Below, piece after piece: positions 8,009-14,958 of a DNA stretch of 36,945 bases. Source of the DNA: Acidimicrobiales bacterium (lineage in GTDB: Bacteria; Actinomycetota; Acidimicrobiia; Acidimicrobiales; Iamiaceae); the NCBI GenBank assembly GCA_025463365.1, contig JAOBWM010000068.1, positions 1 through 36,945 of the forward strand. The letters are read 5' to 3'. The notes below the pieces were generated by a model. It did not search any database, was not told where the DNA came from, and worked only from the letters and a program-made list of their open reading frames with translations. The translations under genes and the position numbers were made by a program. The stretch's first letter is position 1, and each line of letters opens with the position of its first letter.

Positions 8009-8908
8009 ATGCCAACCACGACCCTTCGAACCACCCTGCTCGCCATCGCGCTCGCCTTGGCCGCCGCCGCTTGTGGAAGCTCCACCACGTCCAACGAAGG
8101 CCACGCGGCGATGACCCGCCCGGCGGGTTCGGGCCCGGTGGCTTCATCGACCACCGTGCCGGCTGATCGTCCGACCCAGCCCGTCGACCGACTGATCGAG
8201 GTCGATCACGGGAAGCTGCACCTCCGTTGCACCGGAGACGGTCCGGTCACCGTTCTGATGCTCGCCGGATGGGACGAGGGCACCGAAGCCTGGGGGCCGT
8301 TCGAAGGTGCGGTGTCCGAGCATGCCCGTGCGTGCGCCTACGACCGCTTCGGCACCGGCACGAGCGATGCGCCCGCCACGAACCAGACGTTCGCGTCGCA
8401 GGTCGCTGACCTCCACGCCGCGCTCGATGCCGCCGGCGAACCCGGGCCCTACCTCGTCGTCGGCCACTCGTTCGGTGGGCCCGAGGCCGTCACCTTCGCC
8501 TCGAAGTTCAGGGGCGAGCTGACCGGTGTCGTGCTGATCGACGCCTCGCCTGACTCCTGGCCGTCTGTCGTGTGCACGGTGCCCGCCTACCAGGGCGGTT
8601 GCGACCTCATGCGAGACCCGAAGCGCGATGGCGAGCGACTCGACGTGTTCCCGGCGTTCGAGCAGGTCTCGAAGATCACGTCGCTGGGAGACCTCCCGCT
8701 CACGGTCATCACCGCGGCACACCGGAGCCCCGACGGGATCACCCCCGAGGAGCAAGCCCGCCTCGACCAGTTGTGGGCCGACGGCCAGCAGCGATGGGCC
8801 GAACTGTCGAGCTCGTCAAAGGTCGTCACCGTGAACGACACCGGGCACAACATCCACATCGACCAGCCGCGGGCGGTGCTCGACGAGGTCGTCGGGCTGC
8901 TGCCGTGA
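8009..8908 (+). CDS. Alpha/beta hydrolase, predicted lipoprotein
   Basis: Exported serine hydrolase of 299 residues. The N-terminus is a lipoprotein signal: positively charged MPTTTLR, a hydrophobic core, and the lipobox cysteine at residue 22 (LAAAACGSS), followed by a Ser/Thr-rich tether. The fold's nucleophile elbow GHSFGG places Ser154; the expected histidine is in DTGHNIHIDQPRAV near the C-terminus. The substrate is not evident. ATG at 8009 has AAAGGA nine bases ahead; the frame is open a little further upstream, but the lipoprotein signal fixes this start. The MDR dehydrogenase gene begins 46 bases after its stop and is probably co-transcribed. The LAL regulator is divergent. Confidence 0.87.
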   Translation: MPTTTLRTTLLAIALALAAAACGSSTTSNEGHAAMTRPAGSGPVASSTTVPADRPTQPVDRLIEVDHGKLHLRCTGDGPVTVLMLAGWDEGTEAWGPFEGAVSEHARACAYDRFGTGTSDAPATNQTFASQVADLHAALDAAGEPGPYLVVGHSFGGPEAVTFASKFRGELTGVVLIDASPDSWPSVVCTVPAYQGGCDLMRDPKRDGERLDVFPAFEQVSKITSLGDLPLTVITAAHRSPDGITPEEQARLDQLWADGQQRWAELSSSSKVVTVNDTGHNIHIDQPRAVLDEVVGLLP

Positions 8909-8954
8909 GCTCGACCCACCGATCCCAACATCCGACCAACCCGAAGGAGCAGAG

Positions 8955-9983
8955 ATGACGACCCAGACCAACCAAACAACCCCACCGGGAGAGGGAAACG
9001 GGCTGACCATGCGGGCCGTGGTGCAGGACCGCTATGGCGCCGATCCCGACGCCGTCCTCACCGTCGCTGAGGTCGCACGACCAGCGATCGGAGACCAAGA
9101 CGTCCTCGTCAAGATCTCCGCCGCCGGCGTCGACATGGGCACCTGGCACTGCATGACCGGCATGCCCTACGCAATGCGCGTCGCCGGGTTCGGCCTCCGG
9201 TCCCCGAACGCGATGAACCCGGGACGCGCGCTCGCGGGCACCGTCGAAGCGATCGGATCGGCGGTGACCTCGTTCTCGCCCGGCGACGGCGTCTATGGCA
9301 GCTGCGACGGGTCCTTCGCCCAGTTCGCCTCGGTGCCCGCCGAACAGCTCGCCCCGAAGCCGTGGAACCTCACGTTCGTGCAATCGGCAGCGGTGCCCAT
9401 CTCCGGAACGACGGCGCTCCAGGCTCTCCGCAAGGCCAAGGTGCAGCCCGGTCAGCGGGTGCTGGTGGTCGGCGCTTCGGGAGGAGTGGGGTCCTTCGCA
9501 GTGCAGATCGCCAAGGCCATGGGTGCTTCCGTGGCCGGCGTGTGCAGCACCCCGAAGCTCGACTTCGTCCGAGCGCTCGGCGCCGACCATGTGGTCGATT
9601 ACCTCGAGGAGGACCTCGCCGACGGATCACACGAGTACGACGTGATCATCGACATCGGCGGAAGCCGGCGCCTGGCCGACCTGCGCCAGGCCCTCGCCTC
9701 CCAGGGAACGCTCGTCATCGTCGGCGGTGAGACCGGTGGCCGCTGGCTCGGGGGCTTCGACCGCTCGCTGCGAGCCGTGCTCCTCTCGTCCTTCGTGAGC
9801 CAGACACTCGGCCTGCTCACCTCGACCGAGAAGGCCTCCGGGCTCGACACCCTGCGCGAGATGATCGAGTCCGGTCAGGTCACCCCCGCCATCGACCGCA
9901 CGTTCCCGATGCCAGACGCCGCCGGAGCGATCCGTCACCTGAGGGAGGGCCACTCCCGAGGCAAGGTCGTGATCACGATCTGA
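8955..9983 (+). CDS. MDR-family NAD(P)-dependent oxidoreductase, zinc-less
   Basis: Medium-chain dehydrogenase/reductase of 342 residues related to quinone oxidoreductases and zinc-type alcohol dehydrogenases. The N-terminal GroES-like domain (DVLVKISAAGVDMGTWH) lacks the Cys/His pattern of the catalytic zinc site and the four-Cys structural lobe. The cofactor domain begins VLVVGASGGVGSFAVQIA and includes LGADHVVDY, as in NADPH quinone reductases. Reduction of an activated double bond or quinone is the likely chemistry; the substrate is unknown. AAGGAG is 6-7 bases before the ATG. It forms a probable two-gene unit with the hydrolase. Confidence 0.9.
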   Translation: MTTQTNQTTPPGEGNGLTMRAVVQDRYGADPDAVLTVAEVARPAIGDQDVLVKISAAGVDMGTWHCMTGMPYAMRVAGFGLRSPNAMNPGRALAGTVEAIGSAVTSFSPGDGVYGSCDGSFAQFASVPAEQLAPKPWNLTFVQSAAVPISGTTALQALRKAKVQPGQRVLVVGASGGVGSFAVQIAKAMGASVAGVCSTPKLDFVRALGADHVVDYLEEDLADGSHEYDVIIDIGGSRRLADLRQALASQGTLVIVGGETGGRWLGGFDRSLRAVLLSSFVSQTLGLLTSTEKASGLDTLREMIESGQVTPAIDRTFPMPDAAGAIRHLREGHSRGKVVITI

Positions 9984-10010
9984 CCCCGACCTAACTCCCT
10001 GGTTTCTACT

Positions 10011-10026
10011 TAACAACTGTTAGAAT
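10011..10026 (+). promoter_or_regulatory. Palindromic operator overlapping a -10-like element, SDR-TetR unit
   Basis: TAACA-AC-TGTTA (10011-10022) is a perfect 5-bp inverted repeat with a 2-base centre. It sits in an unusually AT-rich patch and runs into TAGAAT (10021-10026), a plausible -10 hexamer 41 bases before the SDR start. TetR proteins usually bind such short palindromes over their own promoters, so autoregulation by the TetR protein at 10875 is inferred. Confidence 0.55.
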
Positions 10027-10067
10027 CCTGCGTCGCCGTCCGGCGACTCGAACGAACGGGGTGAAAC

Positions 10068-10829
10068 ATGGATCTCGGCTTGGACGGCCGCCGCGCCATC
10101 GTGATCGGCGGTACTCGGGGAATTGGTCGGGCGATCGTCGAACGACTCATCGCCGAAGGATGTGCAGTCGCCTTGTGTGCGAGGAACCCCGATGCTGTCG
10201 CCTCGTTCGTAGCCGAACTCAGCGCTGGCGGGGCCGGTGTTTTCGGGGCGGCCGTCGACGCTGGCGATCACGACGCGCTGCGGGCGTTCGTCGACGAGGC
10301 TGCCACCCATCTGGGAGGGCTCGATGTGTTCGTCATGAACGCCTCGGGGGCGTTTGGTGGTGGCAACGATGAGGATTCGTGGCGGCGAGGCGTCGAGGTG
10401 GACATCTTGGGCACCGTCGCCGGTTGCGAAGCGGCGATCCCCCACTTGTCGGCCTCTGGATCCGGCGCGATCGTCGCAGTTGGAACGGTGTCGGCAATCG
10501 AGGCGGTCGGAGGCCGCCGGGCTTACAACAGCGTGAAGGCCGCTGTCATCCCATACATCAAGTCGATCGCCCGAGAGCTTGCCCCCGCCGTCCGCGCCAA
10601 CGTCGTGTCACCCGGCCAGGTCTTCTTCGATGGCGGCGTATGGGACTACGTCCGCCAGAACGTGCCCGAGCGGTACGACGAGGCCATCGCCAGCGACCCC
10701 ATGGGTCGGATGGGTGAACCTCGTGAAGTCGCTGACGCCGTTGCCTTCCTCGCCAGTCCTCGCGCCAGCTTCATCAGCGGCACCAATCTGCTCTGCGACG
10801 GAGCCAGAACCCAGAACGTCCAGTACTGA
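10068..10829 (+). CDS. Short-chain dehydrogenase/reductase (classical SDR)
   Basis: NAD(P)-dependent oxidoreductase of 253 residues, the normal size for classical SDRs. The nucleotide-binding motif reads GGTRGIG near residue 16. The catalytic Tyr153 and Lys157 are in AYNSVKAA, preceded by the serine-bearing strand IVAVGTVSAIE. The C-terminal segment FLASPRASFISGTNLLCDG is the usual SDR ending. The ATG at 10068 follows GGGGTG. The TetR gene starts 45 bases after the stop and is probably in the same transcript, controlled by the palindrome upstream. The substrate cannot be named. Confidence 0.92.
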   Translation: MDLGLDGRRAIVIGGTRGIGRAIVERLIAEGCAVALCARNPDAVASFVAELSAGGAGVFGAAVDAGDHDALRAFVDEAATHLGGLDVFVMNASGAFGGGNDEDSWRRGVEVDILGTVAGCEAAIPHLSASGSGAIVAVGTVSAIEAVGGRRAYNSVKAAVIPYIKSIARELAPAVRANVVSPGQVFFDGGVWDYVRQNVPERYDEAIASDPMGRMGEPREVADAVAFLASPRASFISGTNLLCDGARTQNVQY

Positions 10830-10874
10830 GGACCATCAGCCAAACTGGCTCGAGCCCATCCGGGCAGGAACCGC

Positions 10875-11549
10875 ATGGCAACCCTCACCAAGACACGCAT
10901 CATCGACGCGGCCATCGCGGTCGTCGACGAACACGGCTTCGACGGCCTCACCATGCGCGCGCTCGCTGAGCAGCTGGGAGTGACCGCAACTGCGCTCTAC
11001 TACCACTACGCCGGCCGCGAGGAGCTCCTTGCGGGGCTCGTGGAGCACCAGACCGCCACGCTCGTACAGGCCGCCCCCGCCGAAGGAGCCTGGGACGAAC
11101 GCGCTCGAACCCTCATCACCACCATGGTCTCCGAACTCGACCGTCAGCCCGAGCTCGCCGTGTGGATCATCACCACCCAAGCCCGTCAACCACCCGTCCT
11201 TCAACTGCACGAGGCACTCCTCGCCATTCTCATCGACGGCGGGTTCAGCCCGCGCGACGCGATCGAGGCCAAGGGCATCCTCTTCCGCTACGTCATCGGG
11301 CATCTCGTTCTCGCCAACGCACCTGAAGGACAACCTTGGCGCCAGCTCCCTGAGCACTACCCCCTCCTCCGCGCGACCGGCCCGGCTCACGACACCATCG
11401 ACCGGGTCCAACTGTTCGAGCGCGGACTCGACACGATCCTCACCGGGCTCCGACCGGAGGTGCCTCGAGCCGGTGGGTCCCCGAACCAGTGGGTGCCGGA
11501 CCGTGGGGTCGTGCTTGGTCCGGCGCCGCGCTCGTGGCACGACGGGTGA
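10875..11549 (+). CDS. TetR-family transcriptional regulator
   Basis: DNA-binding repressor of 224 residues. The N-terminal TetR helix-turn-helix is clear: RIIDAAIAVVDEHGFDGLTM, then ALAEQLGVTATALYYHYAGR. The C-terminal ligand-binding domain is divergent, as usual. The last ~25 residues are Pro/Arg-rich, and gene debris begins 39 bases after the stop, so the native C-terminus may have been altered. It follows the SDR gene in the same direction; the TAACA-N2-TGTTA palindrome before the SDR is its likely operator. The inducer is unknown. Confidence 0.9.
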   Translation: MATLTKTRIIDAAIAVVDEHGFDGLTMRALAEQLGVTATALYYHYAGREELLAGLVEHQTATLVQAAPAEGAWDERARTLITTMVSELDRQPELAVWIITTQARQPPVLQLHEALLAILIDGGFSPRDAIEAKGILFRYVIGHLVLANAPEGQPWRQLPEHYPLLRATGPAHDTIDRVQLFERGLDTILTGLRPEVPRAGGSPNQWVPDRGVVLGPAPRSWHDG

Positions 11550-11588
11550 TCCGCTGCCCGGCGAGCACCGTCGGGTGCGGTGGCTGGC

Positions 11589-11732
11589 TCAGCGCGGGCC
11601 GGGGCCGCAATCGAGAGACAGCTGAGGGGGCAGTCCGAAGCGGCTGATCACGGTCCTCCCGCCGAACCGGGTCACGCTGGCGACTCGGTCATCGGTGAGG
11701 GTGAGGACGATGAGGCCGTTCAGGCGTGGGAT
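11589..11732 (-). pseudogene. Remnant of an ECF sigma factor C-terminal SnoaL-like domain
   Basis: The minus strand encodes RLNGLIVLTLTDDRVASV then TRFGGRTVISRFGLP and a stop. This aligns with the end of the intact sigma factor at 12358-13371 (GLFVLTLTGDRILAMTRF then VLRSFGLP). Only the last ~48 residues remain; upstream the similarity stops abruptly near 11730, where similarity to an MFS transporter on the opposite strand begins. It is a broken relative of the neighbouring sigma gene, not an active gene. Confidence 0.7.
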
Positions 11733-12254
11733 GCGATGGTCGGCATCTCGTTCGCCTGGGTCTCCACGGCCAGCACCTCGACGTCGTACCGCGAGATCGC
11801 CGCCCAGATGGTGCTGGCCGGCATCGGCCTCGGCTTCACGACCGCACCGGCCACCGAGGCGATCATGGGCGTCGTCCGAATCGACAAGGCAGGAGTCGGT
11901 TCGGCGATCAACGACGCGACCCGTGAGCTCGGCGGCACACTCGGGGTGGCCATGATCGGCCGCGTGTACGCGTCGATCTACCGCGCCGGCCTCGACGCGC
12001 AGAGCCTTGTCATCGGCAGCGGAGACCGAGCGACGGCGAAGGAGTCGATCGGCGCCGCCATCGCCAGGGCCCAGCACTTCGGCGCTGGAGGGGCCGATCT
12101 GCTGGCGACCGCGCAGCGATCGTTCTTCGACGGCTTCCAAGCTGGCTGCCTCGTCGCCTCGGGCGTCTTGTTCGCCGGCGCCGTCTTCGCTGGCTTCTTC
12201 CTGCCCGCCCGGCCGACACCTCCACCGGGCGAGGAGGGCGCCGCCGCGCCCTGA
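11733..12254 (+). pseudogene. C-terminal fragment of a DHA2-type MFS transporter
   Basis: The plus strand reads AMVGISFAWVSTASTSTSY, then MVLAGIGLGFTTAPATEAIM and AGVGSAINDATRELGGTLGV, ending in two hydrophobic helices and a stop at 12254. These are the last four to five helices of a 14-helix DHA2 exporter; about 350 N-terminal residues are missing. An ATG-opened frame reaches back to 11580, but its first ~50 residues are simply the antisense of the sigma remnant. It is similar in family to, but not a recent copy of, the exporter at 2117. A truncated, non-functional gene is most likely. Confidence 0.75.
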
Positions 12255-12323
12255 CCGGCTGCGCCGACGACCGAGCAGGGTCGCTCGCTCCCACGGCTCG
12301 GCGACCAGGCCGCGGCGCGCCAC

Positions 12324-12332
12324 GGGGGGGGG
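12324..12332 (+). repeat. Homopolymer run of nine G
   Basis: Nine consecutive G in the short gap between the MFS fragment and the converging sigma gene. Such runs are prone to length errors in sequencing and to slippage. It lies outside any coding frame listed here. Confidence 0.8.
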
Positions 12333-12357
12333 AGCGCGAACGGGAGACGATGGGCGC

Positions 12358-13371
12358 TCACTTCCGGGCGGGGAGCGCGTCGGGGAGGCCGAACGATCGG
12401 AGCACGTCGTGCTCGAAGCGGGTCATCGCGAGGATGCGGTCACCGGTAAGGGTCAGGACGAAGAGGCCGACACCGGGGCGGTCGCCGGTGGCGGTGGCCA
12501 GGTAGGCGCCCACCGCGGGCTGGCCGTTGGCCCGGGTAGGGACCAGGTCGAACCGGCGGCCGCCGTCGAACAGCCCGGCGCAGAACCGACCGACGAGCGC
12601 CCTGCCGTCATAGCGGTAGGGCATCGGCGGCATGGTGACGAAGGCGTCGTCGGTCAGCAGGGCCACGACGCCTTCGGGGTCGGCCGCTTCCCATGCGCTG
12701 ACGAAGCGCTCGACGAGGGCCTGCTCCGCCGTCGAGCGAGCGACCGGATGCGGGGCGTGCTGGTGGTCGGGGACCGCTTGTCGTTGGACGCCGGCGCGGG
12801 CGCGCTTGAGTGCACTGGTGACCGACTCGACCGTCGTGTCCAGCATCTCGGCGACCTGACGGGCGGGGAACCCGAGCACATCGCGCAGCACCAAGACGGA
12901 GAGCTGGCGGGGCGGGAGCAGCTGCAGCGCGGTGATGAAGGCGAGGGAGATGGATTCGATCTGGTCGTAGCGTGCCTCGGGGGCGAGCGGGAGACCGGCG
13001 CCTTCGGGTAGGCGGGCGTCGGGATAGGGCTCGAGCCAGACGGCCTCCTCGAGCCCGGTCGGCTCCAGCGGGGCGACGCCGGGGACATCCCAGGCCTTGG
13101 CCGGCCGACGGCGCGCCGTGCGGCGCGCGTCGAGGCAGCGGTTGGTGGCGATTCGATACAGCCAGGTGCGCAGCGAGGCCCGCTCCTCGAAGTTAGGGAG
13201 GCTGTGCCACGCCGCGAGAAGGGTCTCCTGGAGGGCATCCTCTGCGTCTTGCAGCGACCCGAGCATGCGGTAGCAGTGGACCTCGAGCTCGCGGTGGTGC
13301 GGCAAGGTGAGGTCTGCGAACGCGTGGTGGTCGCCGGCGCGCGCCTTCGACATGAGGTCCGGTTCCTTCAT
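12358..13371 (-). CDS. ECF sigma factor with SnoaL-like C-terminal domain (SigG/SigX5 type)
   Basis: RNA polymerase sigma-70 family factor of 337 residues. Region 2 is visible in CYRMLGSLQDAEDALQETL and TWLYRIATNRCLDARR. Region 4 is visible in LLPPRQLSVLVLRDVLG and VESVTSALKRARAGVQ. The inter-region linker carries EPYPDARLP and the IESISLAFITALQLLPPRQ stretch typical of the SigG/SigX5 (TIGR02960-like) group. Residues ~205-337 form a SnoaL-like fold, which in such sigma factors replaces a separate anti-sigma factor as regulatory domain. ATG at 13371 has AGGAGGAG about 12 bases ahead. A RibD_C-type reductase is divergent, and a 10-bp inverted repeat lies between them. A degraded second copy of the C-terminus lies downstream. 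Confidence 0.9.
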   Translation of the reverse strand: MKEPDLMSKARAGDHHAFADLTLPHHRELEVHCYRMLGSLQDAEDALQETLLAAWHSLPNFEERASLRTWLYRIATNRCLDARRTARRRPAKAWDVPGVAPLEPTGLEEAVWLEPYPDARLPEGAGLPLAPEARYDQIESISLAFITALQLLPPRQLSVLVLRDVLGFPARQVAEMLDTTVESVTSALKRARAGVQRQAVPDHQHAPHPVARSTAEQALVERFVSAWEAADPEGVVALLTDDAFVTMPPMPYRYDGRALVGRFCAGLFDGGRRFDLVPTRANGQPAVGAYLATATGDRPGVGLFVLTLTGDRILAMTRFEHDVLRSFGLPDALPARK

Positions 13372-13434
13372 GGTCGCATCAGCTCCTCCTGCTCCTTGCC
13401 CGGTGCCACCTTGGGTAGACGCCGCCCGGTTGGC

Positions 13435-13463
13435 GAACTGGGCGCTGGATCACCGCCCAGTTC
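13435..13463. promoter_or_regulatory. 10-bp inverted repeat between sigma factor and reductase genes
   Basis: GAACTGGGCG (13435-13444), a 9-base centre, then the perfect complement CGCCCAGTTC (13454-13463). It lies in the middle of the divergent gap. Reading outward, GCGGCG recurs at the same distance (bases 10-15) on both sides, as would fit paired divergent promoters or a dimer operator. No known -10/-35 match is claimed. Confidence 0.45.
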
Positions 13464-13518
13464 CGGCTGCTCGCGGCGCCGGTACTGCGTGACGGCACAA
13501 GACCACAAGGAGAGCAAC

Positions 13519-14121
13519 ATGGCCACGATCGTGATGAGCGGACCGCAGAACACAACCTTGGACGGGGTCATCCAGGATCCGGACGGCCAGGAGGGTTGGG
13601 AGCACGGAGGCTGGTTCGTCGAGCACGGAGGCGACGACCTCCTGGCGTGGAGCCAGATCGCGCTCGAGGAGGCCAACGCCGCCGCAGCTTGGCTCCTCGG
13701 GCGGCGGAGCTACGATTTCTTCGCGAAGCGCTGGGAGCCGCGCGATGGGGAGCTGGCGGACCGCCTCCGAACCATCCCCAAGTACGTCGTGTCGTCCACC
13801 CTCCGGGACCCGGGCTGGACCAACACGACCGTGCTGGGCGGCGACGCCGTGAAGGCAGTGACGCGGCTGAAGGAGCAGCTCGACGGCGAGATCGTGATCC
13901 CCGCGAGTCACCAGCTCGGTCGCACCCTCTTGGAGCACGGGCTGGTGGACGAGGTGCGGTTGGTGGTCTTCCCCGTGGTGCTCGGAGCCGGGGAGCGCTT
14001 CTTCGCTGCGGGCGGCTCCGTGATGCCGATGCGGCTCACCGGCACCCGGACCGTCGGCGACGGTCTGGTGCTGCTCACCTATCAGCTGGCCGGACCCGGC
14101 TCGTCGGGGCCGAGGTCCTGA
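13519..14121 (+). CDS. Dihydrofolate-reductase-like (RibD C-terminal domain) protein
   Basis: A 200-residue protein of the RibD_C/dihydrofolate reductase superfamily. Marks are the N-terminal strand with NTTLDGVIQDPDG, the LLGRRSYDFFAKRW segment after the first helix, KYVVSSTLRDPGW, the nucleotide-loop-like HQLGRTLLEHGLVDEVRLVV and VLGAGERFF. The family binds NADPH and reduces pteridine-like or unknown substrates; many members lie beside ECF sigma genes. ATG at 13519 has AAGGAG 6-7 bases ahead. It is transcribed away from the SigG/SigX5-like gene and is a plausible target of that sigma factor. Confidence 0.9.
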   Translation: MATIVMSGPQNTTLDGVIQDPDGQEGWEHGGWFVEHGGDDLLAWSQIALEEANAAAAWLLGRRSYDFFAKRWEPRDGELADRLRTIPKYVVSSTLRDPGWTNTTVLGGDAVKAVTRLKEQLDGEIVIPASHQLGRTLLEHGLVDEVRLVVFPVVLGAGERFFAAGGSVMPMRLTGTRTVGDGLVLLTYQLAGPGSSGPRS

Positions 14122-14168
14122 AGCTTTCCGCGGATCGGCGGGGCTATGCGAGGATTCGATCCGGCACC

Positions 14169-14545
14169 GTGCGGTGGCGCCGCTCGGCGCAATGCCGGCT
14201 CGGAATCGGCTTCGTCATCGCCGGCGTGAGCCATCTCGTCAACACCACACCGTTCGAGCAGCACATCCCCGGCTGGGTGCCCGCGTCGATGACGATCATC
14301 GTGGTGTCAGGCATTCGCCGAGATCGTCCTCGGTATCGCGTTGGTCGACGCCAAGCGCTCTGCGCCCGTCGTCGGCCTTGCTGCGGCCGCGTTCCTGGTC
14401 GGCGTGTTCCCGGCCAACGTGTACGTCGTGGTCGCCGGCGTGCACGTCGACGGGCTCCCGGGCGGGGCTCTACCCGTGGCTCCGCCTACCCTCCAAGCGG
14501 TGTTCGTCGTGTGGGGCCCGATACGAAGCTCTGGGGTGCGGGTCG
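14169..14545 (+). pseudogene. Multiply frameshifted DoxX-like membrane protein gene
   Basis: Pieces of one small membrane protein read in successive frames. GIGFVIAGVSHLVNTTPFEQ to IIVVSG is in one frame (to ~14310). AFAEIVLGIALVDAKRSA through PANVYVVVAGVHVDGLPG is in the next (14311-14462). GLYPWLRLP follows in a third (~14463-14492), then LQAVFVVW (~14495-14518), then ARYEALG (~14519-14540). Joined, they make a plausible DoxX-like protein with about four helices. At least four frame changes in ~230 bases mean decay or poor local sequence. GTG at 14169 is the likely original start, 47 bases after the reductase stop. Confidence 0.75.
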
Positions 14546-14958
14546 ATGCATGCCAGATCTGGCTTTGCGGTACTCGTCCGGGTCCGGCCGGAACCTCTCG
14601 GGCTGATGCGTGCCAACCCCACGCGAACTTCAACCCTTAGCTGAAAGGCTCGGCCTGGCCTCCGAAATCAAGATGCCGGACACCAGAAGGTCTCCCGTGG
14701 TGGCCTCATGCTCCGGTTCTCAGCGGCGCCACGTCAGGCGCAAGTTCTGCCCGGTCGGTGACCTCGTAGGCGTCTTCCTCCGCAAGCTCGCTCTGGTCCC
14801 GAACGCGACGGCTGCAAGGTCGCACATGTCGACGCGTAGCCGCACCGCCTCGGGCTCCACCGAAGCATGGTCGGCAACCCTGCAGACGATCGTGAGGGAT
14901 GCGGCTCATCGGGTCGGCAGGCACCGTCATGTGGGGTCGGCGGCGTGCGTTCGTCGGG
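14546..14958. other. Gap with no convincing gene
   Basis: About 410 bases. Open frames on both strands have arginine/serine-rich, non-protein-like translations. On the minus strand near 14860-14720 a frame reads VRLRVDMCDLAAVAF and later NLRLTWRR, faintly like a decayed STAS-domain end, but too weak to call. No tRNA or clear terminator was found. The region adjoins the DoxX-like pseudogene and may be further debris. Confidence 0.4.
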
